Shown here: one piece after another, positions 45,781 to 57,600 of the stretch
Position numbering within the stretch: the first letter of the stretch is position 1
Layout: every line of letters starts with the position of its first letter
Assembly (NCBI RefSeq): GCF_023078275.1
Contig: NC_062977.1
Coordinates: 16,265,118 to 16,329,117, forward strand
Reading direction: 5' to 3'
DNA: 64,000 bases
DNA from: Leguminivora glycinivorella
Taxonomy: Eukaryota; Arthropoda; Insecta; Lepidoptera; Tortricidae
Made by a program: the position numbers and the translations under genes
Notes under the pieces: model-generated
Seen by the model: only the letters and a program-made list of their open reading frames with translations
Databases searched by the model: none
Told to the model about the DNA's origin: nothing

Positions 45781-45985
45781 CTATATACACCGAACTGTCA
45801 CCTCTGTTCAGTCTCGTGCGAGTTTGTGATAAACCAGTGTGACGTGATCTCGAGGACCACAATCGTTGGGTGCCTTTTCTAATTGGCTAATATTATAAGC
45901 GGCAATGGTACACGCTTGGTATATCATACGGGCACAGGCGAGTGGAGAAACGCTTAGACCGAATGCTGCCAGTCACTCGCTTGTT
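45781..45985. repeat. Tandem array, right part
   Basis: GTGCGAGTTTGTGATAAACC, TCGAGGACCACAATCGTTGG, GCGGCAATGGTACAC and GGCACAGGCGAGTGGAGAA match units at 44341, 44520, 44569 and 44610 in the same orientation. Confidence 0.7.
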
Positions 45986-47296
45986 GTCTCAGGCAAGTTT
46001 ATGATAACTGATAAAGTAGCGGTACGTGAGCTAGAAATCTAGAAATAATAGGTATCTTGGTACTCTGATTGAGTACATGATGACAGTGGTGGCCAGATAA
46101 AGGTACTTCTCGTGCATAAACAGGGAAAGTATTTATTTATTAGGTATCAACGGTAAAATACGAGTCAAAGTATGAGTCTTTTCTTCGGATACAGATTTCT
46201 TCAAGCAATCTCGCCTGCACTCGGAACGCGATTGGAATGCCTCTTCGAGTGGTTTTGCTCATAATTGGTCGCGCACATGGCTGTTTAGCAACCCAGCCTA
46301 ACCCCAATGCAAGAATTACCTGCACATAATCACTTTTAACCTAGATGACGATAATTATTTAATGTATTTAATATAATTTTTTATCGAGCGTGCTTATGTC
46401 GCCGCCGGTAGTACGAAGATTTATTTCGTGTTATGAGTTGAAAATTTTATGTTTATAATTATATCGTAATACGGCGGCGGTTAAGGGGTTAATTTAATGT
46501 ATAATTGCTTTGTTAAATTATAATTTTGTATGAGAGAACAACCCTTTGTGATCACGTTTTGTTATTACGGAAATGGCTTCTGAAGCTATAAAAATCCTTA
46601 TTCTCTTTTTAATCACTGTTCAATGATTTTGAAAATCATAATTAGAATAAAGGTTTACTCATTAGCCTCAGGTAGGTACTATTAACTAGAAGTATCTAAC
46701 TTCAAAGGTATCATAAACATCAAAACTCGACTCGATCGGATCAGATAAAAGTATCTACACCGAATCGTCCTTGTACCAAGTTGGTAATGTGGAAACCGGC
46801 AACTTTTCAATTCGATACTTATCTAAGAGTTTTGGCTTGTAGAATAATTTTCCGGCCCAATAAAGAGTTGTAAATTATATAGCTACGGTACATAGTGTGA
46901 TTGAGAGGAAACTTACGTTTTTAATTTCAACTTATTACCTACATAAACCTATTTAGAAATAAATTTTAGATATGTAAGTACTCGTAACATTATAATTTTA
47001 TCAAAGATTTGCCGTATAGAACAAATGACGTCTGATACTTTACTTATATCGTTTTTCATATCTTTTTTTAAGTACCTAACGAATTCCTTATATCAAGTAT
47101 GTGGTCGAAAAAAGTCAAGAACTGGTTATTGATCATTTGTAAAATCTAAAATAAATATTTAAACCAATATCCTGTGTAAACTTTTTGAATATGAACGCGT
47201 GCGTAGTTTAACATACGGATTAACTAAATAAATAAGCACAAGTTTGACAAAGATGAGTGTAAAGTAAAGAACAAGTCAAGTAGAGAGCCTGGGTAC
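45986..47296. other. Non-coding DNA, no gene seen
   Basis: No supported gene. An A/T-rich stretch with a TCGATCGGATCAGATAAAAG patch near 46732. Confidence 0.4.
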
Positions 47297-47440
47297 GTAG
47301 CCGTATGGGACAAATGCTCACGAAACGAAACGCTAGTAGATATCTATCTCTATCGCTCTTGAGTATTGGCACCACAGAGCCAGACTACCTTTCGCGGCGT
47401 TTCGTTTTCGTTTCGCGTCGCAGAAATGCCATTCTGCTAC
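47297..47440. mobile_element. MITE family 2, copy c
   Basis: GTAGCCGTATGGGACAAATG to ATGCCATTCTGCTAC, with the family interior CTCACGAAACGAAACGCTAG. The termini carry two or three substitutions, so this copy is older or inactive. Confidence 0.82.
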
Positions 47441-47628
47441 GGCACCTGTTCGGTTCGAGTAACATGACAATAGGCTTAGCAGGAAAGCACCGTGACAATA
47501 TCTCGCGCGCGAGATAAGCACCCATCTTTTTCTCTACGTAGCTACATGTGAACCTACAGAAAGAACGTGTCTTCCATTATGAAAAATAATAAGATATTTA
47601 CATTTATTGTTAACTACAAAATTAAAAT

Positions 47629-47836
47629 TTAAAAAAAAAAACCGACATAGTGGACCGATTTTCATGAAACATGGCTAAAAACACTCCCGACTAATTCAGC
47701 TTTCAATCAAAAAAAACCTAATCGCAATCGGGTTATCCGTTCAGGAGCTACGATGCCACAGACAGACACACACACAGATAGACAGACAGACACGGCAAAC
47801 TTATAACACCCCGACGTTTTGCGTCGGGGGTTAAAA
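47629..47836 (-). repeat. CGACGCAAAACG repeat, copy 1
   Basis: The minus strand runs TTTTTAACCCCCGACGCAAA, then GGGGTGTTATAAGTTTG, a GTCT run, TGGCATCGTAGCTCC, and ends ACTATGTCGGTTTTTTTT. Two forward copies lie in introns 5 and 7. It is dispersed, non-coding and of unknown superfamily. Confidence 0.8.
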
Positions 47837-48004
47837 ATATCACTAGTCAGTCACCGGCAATAACATTGTAGGTACCTACAATAATATAAAATATTATCTG
47901 ACACGCTCTTATGGCTCTAGAAATAAGATTAGCCAAAAACATTTTTTAAGTATAATTTTTATAGTTACACTAGTTCGAGTACTTTCTATTCGCGACTTTG
48001 TGTA

Positions 48005-48180
48005 CAAACTGTTGTGCTTTTTCACTGAGTTTCTTGCCGATCCCATAGTGGATACTCTCCTCCAACTGAGGGGGGACTGAAAACGTCTCGAGGCTGAGGC
48101 GTAGCTTTATTTTCACGTTCACAAGCGGATCGTAATATGCCTACTTGAAAAATAAATTATCTTTATCTTTACATATTTCT
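48005..48180 (+). repeat. LINE 3' end directly upstream of the gene
   Basis: TGAGTTTCTTGCCGATCC through TGCCTACTTGAAAAATAAAT with a short (ATCTTT) tail is a typical lepidopteran non-LTR 3' end. No coding part remains. Confidence 0.6.
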
Positions 48181-48346
48181 AATAAATAAATAAATATTAT
48201 AAGACGTTCTTACACAGATTGACCGAGTCCCACGGTAAGCTCAAGAAGGCTTGTGTTGTGATAATATAGAAATACTATATACATAGAAAACATCCATGAC
48301 TCAGGAACAAATATTTGTGTTCATCACACAAATAAATGCCCTTACC
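48181..48346 (-). mobile_element. Headless family A SINE abutting the coding exon
   Basis: AATAAATAAATAAATATTAT (tail) through CATCCATGACTCAGGAACAA to AAATAAATGCCCTTACC is the reverse complement of the family A body. It stops exactly where the tRNA-like head would begin. Only 28 bp separate its end from the first coding base of the Patched-related gene. Confidence 0.88.
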
Positions 48347-48374
48347 TTCTAATAAAACCCCTACATTGTTCCAG

Positions 48375-48651
48375 ATGGGTTGCAAGCTGACATTCGTCGA
48401 CGACATCCTGAACCGTTCGTTCTACAAGCTCGGTCTGCTCGTCGGCCGGAGCCCTGGCTACTTCATCATCATCCCCGTACTGCTGACCCTGCTCATGGTC
48501 ACCGGGTACCAGCGGATCAACTATGAGATGGACCCTGAGTACCTGTTCTCCCCGGTCAGCGGGCAGGGCAAATATGAGAGGAGGATTGTAGAAGAGCATT
48601 TCAAAGTTAACTATTCGCATAGATTTAATGTTGGACGGATTACGAGGGCAG
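48375..48651 (+). CDS. Patched-related gene, coding exon 1 (residues 1-92)
   Basis: It starts at ATG 48375 immediately after TTGTTCCAG and ends at CAG before GTGTGT (phase 1). It encodes the short cytoplasmic N-terminus, TM1 (GYFIIIPVLLTLLMVTGY) and the start of loop 1, with DPEYLFSPVSGQGKYERRIV as in other family members. CTAAT at 48349-48353 is a plausible branch site. An in-frame ATG 39 bases upstream (48336) lies in SINE sequence and is not used as the start. Confidence 0.92.
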
Positions 48652-51600
48652 GTGTGTATTTTATTTGTATTTAAGTATTCATTGTACTTAGGTAAATGAG
48701 TACCAGTATTATTTGTGAATGACTAGAGACTACAATCAAATTAATTGGTAGTTTTTTCTCATTCCTTGAACTATGTAGAGAGTAGACTGAAGCAATTTCT
48801 CTGGTTGTCACTATCGGCCAACACCTTCTATCCTAAGTACCTACTTTAAAATACTAAATACTACAGACAATTGCAAAGTTTTCATATACCTATAAGAGAC
48901 ATAATATACTGTGTAGGTATGTTTTGTAATGAAATTTCATGTATCGGCTTCTTACCGTTCCGTTCCTCTGTCAAACTGTAAACAAGGCAAGTATTCGAGT
49001 GCACACATCTTCTGCGTCGTCGGTACGTCTGTACTTACAGCCAATTCAATACAGATGCTATAATCTTAACCAATCATCCGATTTCAACCAATTGCTTTGT
49101 CCTCCGAACTGAGTGAATGACAACAGGTTATCGACTGTGCATACTACAGTAGATACAACATAATAATAATACATTTTATTGAATTGTTTTGTGTTTTTCA
49201 ATAATTAATTCACACAATAAAACGCTTGATATGTGTATTCATAAAGTATTATTCGTTCGCGATGAATAGACTCTGAAAAGGTTGATTGTTGTATGTTTAT
49301 TTATGAACATATTTGTATTAATTTATTAGTGGCACGAAGTTCATGGACCACTATTGGTTTGGCCCCCTTCTCTAGAATGTCTGTATCTTAACTTTTGTCT
49401 AAACTACTTGCCAACTTCTAGCGGTTTAGCACAACTTGCAGTCAAGCGAGTCAATGCATCAAACGCGACTTTAAGTATGGTCTCACGGGTGAGAGTACAA
49501 GTTGTGCTAGACCAACTGGGAAAGACTCTGGTGGGGTAAAACTTGGTAATCTGCCTGTTACTCTGTCACCCCAAATAACATAACCGATAATCGTTTATTG
49601 CTAACCATGGTACAAAGTTGTTCAAAAATAAGGTGACCCGTTATCATGGTGCCTGGGTATATCAATTAATTTAGATAAGTACTTATAAGTCCGGGTGTTT
49701 TTTCATTCGCCAACAAACTGTTCCGAGTATGTTTTGTCTTACTTAGCAATAAATAAATAAATAAATAAAAACATGGGATAACAGCCCTTTTATCCTGGCA
49801 GGGTATGATGGTATTTTTATCATAATGAACAATATAATTTACAAGCATTTTATTATTACAGGCAGATTCGGCCGTACGATAATCGTTCCCAAAGACAACA
49901 ACACGAACATGCTCCGAGCTGAAGTTTGGAAAGAACTGAGACAACTGGATGAGCTGGTGCAGAATATAACAGTCACTTTGCCTAACGGAGAGACCTTCAC
50001 GTACAAGGAGGAATGCGCCAAGTGGGAGGGCCAGTGCTTCACCAACGATATTCTCAATCTGGACAAAATTATAGAAGAGGTAAGATTACTTATATAAATA
50101 TCTCCTATAGCTCGCAAAGTAACTGAGCCATTGTTATATCGCCCAAAAAAGTTCTTTAAAAAGGCTCTTTTAAGGATGTGTTTGTGACTTTGCTCAGTAT
50201 AGGTAACGAGTAACTAAGTTTAGTCACCTTTAGTTTCTGGTTACTGATAGCAGTTCTGTGTTAAACTACCAGTGCTACCACAAAAAATGGATCCAAAATT
50301 ATACACTTCAAAGCAACAGACTAAAATATATAAGTACAACATACTCGTACTTTATGTAGTCTATGTAGATGTGTGCCTTGCCTACATATTTTATATTAGT
50401 TAAAAAAGGTCATAAAACCCACGGTCAATCCTATTATAAATAGTTCGAGGAAGCATCGAACATAATTGTAGGGATTCAATTTTAATAACCGCCATTACCA
50501 TTAAATAGGTACTCGAATACAAAGGCGCGTAATTTTGCATCAGCACCAACAATATATGTTACAATATATTATGGTTCAACCATAAACACCTGAGTTAAAC
50601 GCAGTAAACATCTGTGAGCTTTGGTTTCTTATATACAGGGTGGTAATTTGAATTAGTAAAATAAGATGGAATAAGAAACAATTCTCCCGACTGTTAGCTT
50701 TTGTAAAGTATCGTTAACTAAGGTGAAATGAAAATTACCACCACTAAGGAGGACTTTGAAGAGAGCCATTATTGCCATTAATTAGTACAATTTAACCTTG
50801 GCTTGCATCCTTGCACTTCATCCAAAACGACTCTACAAAAACTGTTCCTTCAAAATTTAAGTTAGGATACAAAACTCCGCAAGAATTTCCCTTTATGGAC
50901 AGTTTTGATTTTTAGCCTATAATATTTTTTTGAAAATGTTGAAGTTTCCAAGAGATTAAAATTTTGATATTTCCTCTAATTATTGTTTTTCATGGTCCCC
51001 TTCGGTTTTATCCAGTATACCTACTCACTGTATGCCTTGCAGTTGCGGTAAACAGGCTCAATGTCGCTAAACCTACTAATGAGTCGTAAATTCTACGCCT
51101 CAAACCTAGTCAACAATCGGTCGTTGCATAACCTGACCTGAGCGAGGGGCAATGCCACGACTCCTGGCCAGGCTGCATGACTTTTAGACGTATTGCTAAA
51201 TAATAAGTTAAAAAAAATTGTAAATGATAGCGAATATTGTAGAAAACAAAAAAGTCGTATCGTCGTCCGAGGAATATTGACAACTTCATGCCAAGGTACT
51301 TAAGTTGGGAGCGATTTCGACTAGTCTTAACAGACTCGCTGGTAAGCGGGATTTTATAAGCTGCACAGGCGCCTATCAAAGTCGTTATCGTTGCTAATTT
51401 ACCTTGGTCTGACAGACTGACACTGTAATTATAAATAAAATAAATATTACCTATAGGATATTTTTTTAATATAGATTGACTAAGCCCATAGTTTATTTGC
51501 TTGTTTGAATTTAGAACTCCATATATTATTTTATTAGGTATTGCACTATCCATGACGTTATATGAGTAAAAATGTGAAACATAGCAAAAATAGTTCAATG

Positions 51601-54600
51601 GACTATTATCAAGTAAAATAAGGGTGACAGCTGGTAACTAGAGCTACCAAGAGCAACTAGTGGAGTGGATAGGTAATAAGAAGAACGCTAAAAATTGTCA
51701 TGCTACATGAATAATTTCCTAGTCATGTAAGCATGAACGTTTATCCCCACATTATGTCAGTTTTCATGTCAGCGTGTATCTCGAGATCTCGACATAATTT
51801 GCGCGACTTGACATAAGAGTGTCACGACAGCGTGACAGTCTTGGGCGATTGTCTTCCTAGTGTCTACTAGACTTGCATAGCTGGGCACCGTTAATCAAAT
51901 AGTTAACTTCGTTAATCGCTAATCCGTTACTAAAAAAGTTAACTTCGTTAATCGTTAAAGCGATACATTTCGACAAATTTAACGTAAGTTAAAGTTAATC
52001 GTTAATCCGTTAACACGTGAAAAAAAATGAACTTTTCTTTAAATATTTAGTTGCATCAGTATCCACTATAACGTATTATATTTCTGTAGAGGCCGAAGTA
52101 CAGCTAGCCTATTGAACTCTAGGCTGCACGTGGAAGGCAGTGATCGCCTGAGCTACTGCCAAGAGCTGTGTCAGGAGAGATGCTGGCGGTAATGGGACTG
52201 TTGTGGCACTTTGGGCGGTAGAGGCTAGGGAAGCGAATGTGGTCGTAAATAGGGCTCGAATTTGCTGCCCTATCACTACAACAGTCGCGAAGGTAAAGCT
52301 TAGGATTCACCGAATCAAAGTTAGTAAAAGCAAATCCACGTGAAGAATACTTTTTAGGTAATATTTCGGACTTTTAGCAATCGACATCGGTAAAACCTAG
52401 GATTTACCGTACTTCGGGCTTTTATTAGTAGCGTTCAGAACGTGTTTTTCGCAGCGCATCTGGCGCCTGTACCCTACTAGATTAACGATTAACGGACTCG
52501 GAGAAATTTAACGGAAGTTAACGAGTCCGTTAACATTTTTTCAAGTTAACTTAAAAGTTAATCCGTTAATCGAAATGTTAACTTCGTTAATTAACGATTA
52601 ACGGATTAATGAGTTAATGCCCAGCTATGTAGACTTGCAAACTTTGGCGTAGACAATGTTGCCATCGATTCATATTGAAGTTCAATCCTGATTTTATTAG
52701 TTACTAGCTTTTGCCCGCGGCTTCGCTCGCGTTAGAAAGAGACAAAAAGTAGCCTATGTCACTCTCCATCCCTTCAACTATCTCCACCTAAAAAAAAAAT
52801 CACATCGATTCGTCGCTCCGTTTTGCCGTGAAAGACAGACAAACAAACAGACACACACACTTTCCCATTTATAATACTAGCTTTTGCCCGCGGCTTCGCA
52901 CGCGTTAGAAAGCGACAAAAGGTAGCCTATGTCACTCTCCATCCCTTCAACTATCTCCACTTAAAAAAATCATGTCAATTCGTCGCTCCGTTTGGCCGTG
53001 AAAGACGGACAAACAAACAGACACACATACTTTCCCATTTATAATATTAGTATGGATTATAAGTATAAGTAATAAGTATGGATTAGTCCTTGTTGGTAAC
53101 TGAATGTCTAAAAAATTATTAAAGAAAAGCATAGGTACGTTTAGTATATATCAACTAACACCCGAAAATAACTAAAAATATTTCCTCGTTGAATATAATA
53201 CTGATTATTTTATTATATTTACATAACCGCCACCTTAGTGTAACGAATTTTCATATTCTTAACTTGAAAAAATATAAATATATAATAATTAATAACTATT
53301 ATCCGCTTAGGTTGCCTGTGTGGTGACGGGTTAAGAATTTCACCACCCCCTTTCTTCCCGTGGGTGTCGTAGAAGGCGACTTATGGGATATGGGTTAAAT
53401 TGTGGCGTAGACGAGAGGCTGGCAACCTGTCACTGCAATGTCACGGTTTCGTTTTCTTTCAACCCCTTATTTGCCAAGAGTGGCACTGAAGCTTTAGTGG
53501 TTTCATGTGTTCTGCCTACCCCTTTATGGGATATAGGCGTGATTGTATGTATGTATGTAATAACTATTATACGGAAACACAAAAACGGCGACTACAACAT
53601 TTGTCGTTTTGGCGAACAGTCATCTATACAGCTTAATTAGTCATGGGTATTAGAAACGGTATATAGAGTAGGTGCTTCGTCAATACGAGTTGGTAAAAAA
53701 TATCAGTTTATTTTCTCTATTGAAGAACATTTTCGCAAGGATTTTTAACCGACTTCAAAAAAAGGAGGAGGTTCTCAATTCGACTGAATGTTTTTTTTTT
53801 GTATGTATGTTACTCGATATTTCCGATAATCGTGAACCGATTTTCAAATTTTTTTTTCAATCAATTATTATTGGAGTCGGGGTCAATCTGCGTATGGTTG
53901 GGTGGGGCAAACAGGCAATACAAGGCGAGGAACACCGAACAGGGCTGGTACCGACTATAAAAATTATTGATTTGTTAAGTTGGATGTTTAGATTATTGCA
54001 ATCCGATAAGAAATCTGAATTCAAAGGTTTATTATTTTTTGCTTTTTAGTTTTGTAACGCGCTTATTTTTGAAGGCGGTTTTATTTTTTTATCCATGTCA
54101 CACACTGCCCTTAGATTTCGATCTATATTTAGCAGACCTCAGAAGCCACCAGCAAAAGAAGCTAAAGAGTGTAAGATTTTCAGAATGACCGCTTAGATCT
54201 CTTATTCTTTACTCAATAAAATTGTCGGCATTTAGTTCAATTAGAAATCCTCGATTGCTAATTTCTGCGGCTTATATTCTTGTAGTGTACCGTTTTCCGG
54301 AGTAGGTAGTTGCCAATCCAGAAACTTGTTATAACAACGATCAATTCAAGTAGTCCGCCCACTGTCACTTATGTATGTCTGACAAAATTCTGTCTGCGCA
54401 GGCAAGCCAGTAGTTGACGCTCCCCATTGCGTAGGTATCGTATTTATCTCTATCGAGTTAATATGGTAGATAGAGAGAGAACTAAATACCACCACCACCA
54501 CCACGTTGGTTGACCACTTGTCTATGTTATGTCGGAGATCTTGCTATATATGTGCGTTTCTAACTCAATCTTGTAGGACACTTTAAAATTATATTTTAAA

Positions 54601-57600
54601 ATATTATTAAATATCTAGTAAACGTTAATATTTGTTTATAACAAAATTCTTACTCAAACAATACCGTACAATTCGGTAGGTATTAACAGAAACAGGATTC
54701 ACAAAACAGTATTTAAAATCAACCATCTTTGGGTCAATACACTTTCGATTTTCACTGACTTTCTCCCACGGCACGAACAAAGGTGCCTTAAACCAATACT
54801 TTAAGTATTGTTATTAAAAATAAATTGTTGAGTAGCGAGATTCACACCAATTGGTTGCGGTTTCGACGACATCTTCAAACTATGATAAATAGTATTATTT
54901 ACGTAGACTAACAACAACCACAATATATATAGGTATAAGTACGGCTAGCTTCAATCAATCAATCAATCAATCATTTTTATTTGTTAAACATAGGTACAGT
55001 ACATAGGTGTTACAAAATAATTTCTTAGTTATACAAACATTATGTATACAAATTCATTGGTGGTTGTGAAAGTACATTAAATACTTAATAAATATAAGTA
55101 CATTATAAATACATTAAATAATTAAGAATTGTAATTAATAATAATACTCAAATACTCGTGTTGTCTCTTTTATATTCTTCGATTGAATAGCATGTTTTAT
55201 TTGATAAAAACGTAAATAGTCGTTTCTTAAAGAGTTCGATGTTGTCTATATTTATGATACTATTGGGTAAAATATTATAAATTAGTGATGCCATTCCAAA
55301 AATACTTTTAGATAACAATGCCTTTTAGTTGATATGGTGTTTGCAATCTTTCCTTGTTAGCGTACACTGTTAAAGCTTTGGAACTGATTTTTATTTTGTA
55401 CAATATAACATGCAATTTCATAGATATATAGGCATGGGAAAGTCAGTACACCTAGTCTAATGAAATGTTGTTTACAAGAATCAGTTGGAGGGATACCACA
55501 TAGCTTAACTTTACTTCTTAGCTTACTCTTCACTTCTTCAGGGTACGAAGCCAAATGCAAAAACGCTTAAGATAACATCGTTATATATCTCTATCGGTCT
55601 TCCATATTGACTCGACAAAGCCACACTGCGTTTCGATCGGCTTCTAGCGTCAGCGATTGTCATTTCGGCTAGGCCGGCAGATGATACTATCAATTTAGCC
55701 ATTTCGAGTAACCTAATCATTATCCATACTAATATTATAAATGGGAAAGTGTGTGTGTCTGTTTGTTTGTCCGTCTTTCACGGCAAAGCGGAGCGACGAA
55801 TTGACGTGATTTTTTAAGTGGAGATAGTTGAAGGGGTGGAAAGTGACGTAGGCTACTTTTGTCTCTTTCTAACACGAGCGAAGCCGCGGATAAAAGCTAC
55901 TTATACATTATGGGTCCATTTTCTCGCATGTGGCCTCGCGATCATTACACAATTATAATTTTGGCGATCGATTAAAACTGCCGGATAATTTCCTGAACGT
56001 CCAAAGGTCGGTACTAAAATGAGTCACAGCCATAAAAACGCGTAAGCGGTGTACGAACAATAGACAGTTCTGAACCCGACATATGTCTTATATGTAACAA
56101 AATGAAACGCTAACTGGCTTATGATACAGAAAGACAGTTCATGAGTACTTCTTTGAACGAATCGAAAATTCTTTACACATTTAATTTCTCAAATAGGTTC
56201 ATGCATTCTACCACACAATTTCGTTGAGCAGGGATAGATCCAATTGCTGTGTTTACGTATAAACCATAACGTCCATAACTTTCATAAAGATGAATACATA
56301 AAAAAAACACTATTACATTTTTTTTACTCCGCTCCGGTGGCGAGATCTGCATTTAAATACGTACTTACTTTCCCTATTATTTTAAATTTTTGTCAAAAAT
56401 AATGATCAGTAAAAATAGTTTTAATTCTATTTCTAACATTATGTATCTACCCTATACGTTAACCATTTATTTATAATAATATTATAATGTTATTGGCAAG
56501 GTACACGGCTCCCTCAATAACAAACAAGATATTCCTATCATACATGTTAAATGCAACAAACATAGCCAAGTCCTTTGCGGTCACATAAAACAAAAAAGCG
56601 CGACCAGACGAAGACTATACGGAACTCACTGTTATTAATTTAAAAAAAATTTAGTATTTCTTAAATATGTAAAATATATGTACCTACACAGGTAAGATCG
56701 AGTCACAGTTTCTTAAATCGTAATAATAAATTTTGTGTAGTGATTCCATCCTTAAACGGTAAACCCCTTGTGTCTGAATTAATTAATGTAAACTACAAAC
56801 AAATGTCTACAAACGACACTATTATTAAGCTTAAGTATAGATAAAAGTGGAAAAATTCACTGACTCGAGTGGCGTCTCGGTAGTTCAAATGGAAGAGCTG
56901 GACTATTGATCCAGTAGCCGTGGCTTCAAGTCCCACCCAAAACAGTGCTTGTTTCCACTTTTAATTTATCTCTAAAGTCTCTAAACCGTTTGTTCGCTAC
57001 TTACGTTTAACACACGTATTTTGTACCCGTGCCTACATCATGTTGGTTAACCATGCCGTGTGTCACCGACGTCACCGTTGATTTATATTCAGAACATCCA
57101 CTTATCGTAATGAGCTGCATCGGTCATTTGTCATGTGGTTTCGAGTATCTTCATTTAACATCACAATTGGTATGTCAAGCGTTACAACATGGTCGTTTTG
57201 ACACGTGATACTTAATGTGCCTGTGTACTGTGTATAGTTCGTAGGTATACCTACAGTTTTTTGGCTTGTAGAAAGGACATTCAGAGACTGATTGATTCTA
57301 TATAGACACAGACACCTTCATATTTATGATAGTAGTTGAAGTCATCGCTTCACGGTTCTTATATTTGCGTTGGACCTAATGAGGGTCATATTAGCCGTAT
57401 TCCCAATACGACCCATGGTTGGGGCAACGAGCTAGATGGAGGCCTATCTTACATACCGAAAACCGAAAAGTTAACCCTTGGCAAAAATTTTAAGGCCCAA
57501 AACATGATCAATTTGACCCAGGGCGTGCACGAGTAAAAGTATTTAATTAAGCCTCTTTTTTTTTGTTAAGTACTTGGATATTTTATTCCTACATTATACT

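Noticed and set aside
44186..45985. CRISPR-like spaced repeats
   Set aside because: Repeat lengths and spacings are irregular, the arms are inverted and there are no associated genes; the context is an insect genome.
48342..48620. Minus-strand frame of 92 codons
   Set aside because: It is the antisense shadow of coding exon 1 of the Patched-related gene.
51110..51598. 162-codon minus frame in intron 2
   Set aside because: AT-driven composition, intronic position, and no family resemblance that I can support.
53672..54049. 125-codon frame
   Set aside because: It runs through a dispersed non-coding repeat that also occurs, rearranged, in intron 9.
56880..56945. Possible functional tRNA
   Set aside because: The anticodon-type stem is good but the T stem has a mismatch and the acceptor stem does not pair; it is enclosed by repeat edges, so it is a tRNA-derived element or pseudogene.
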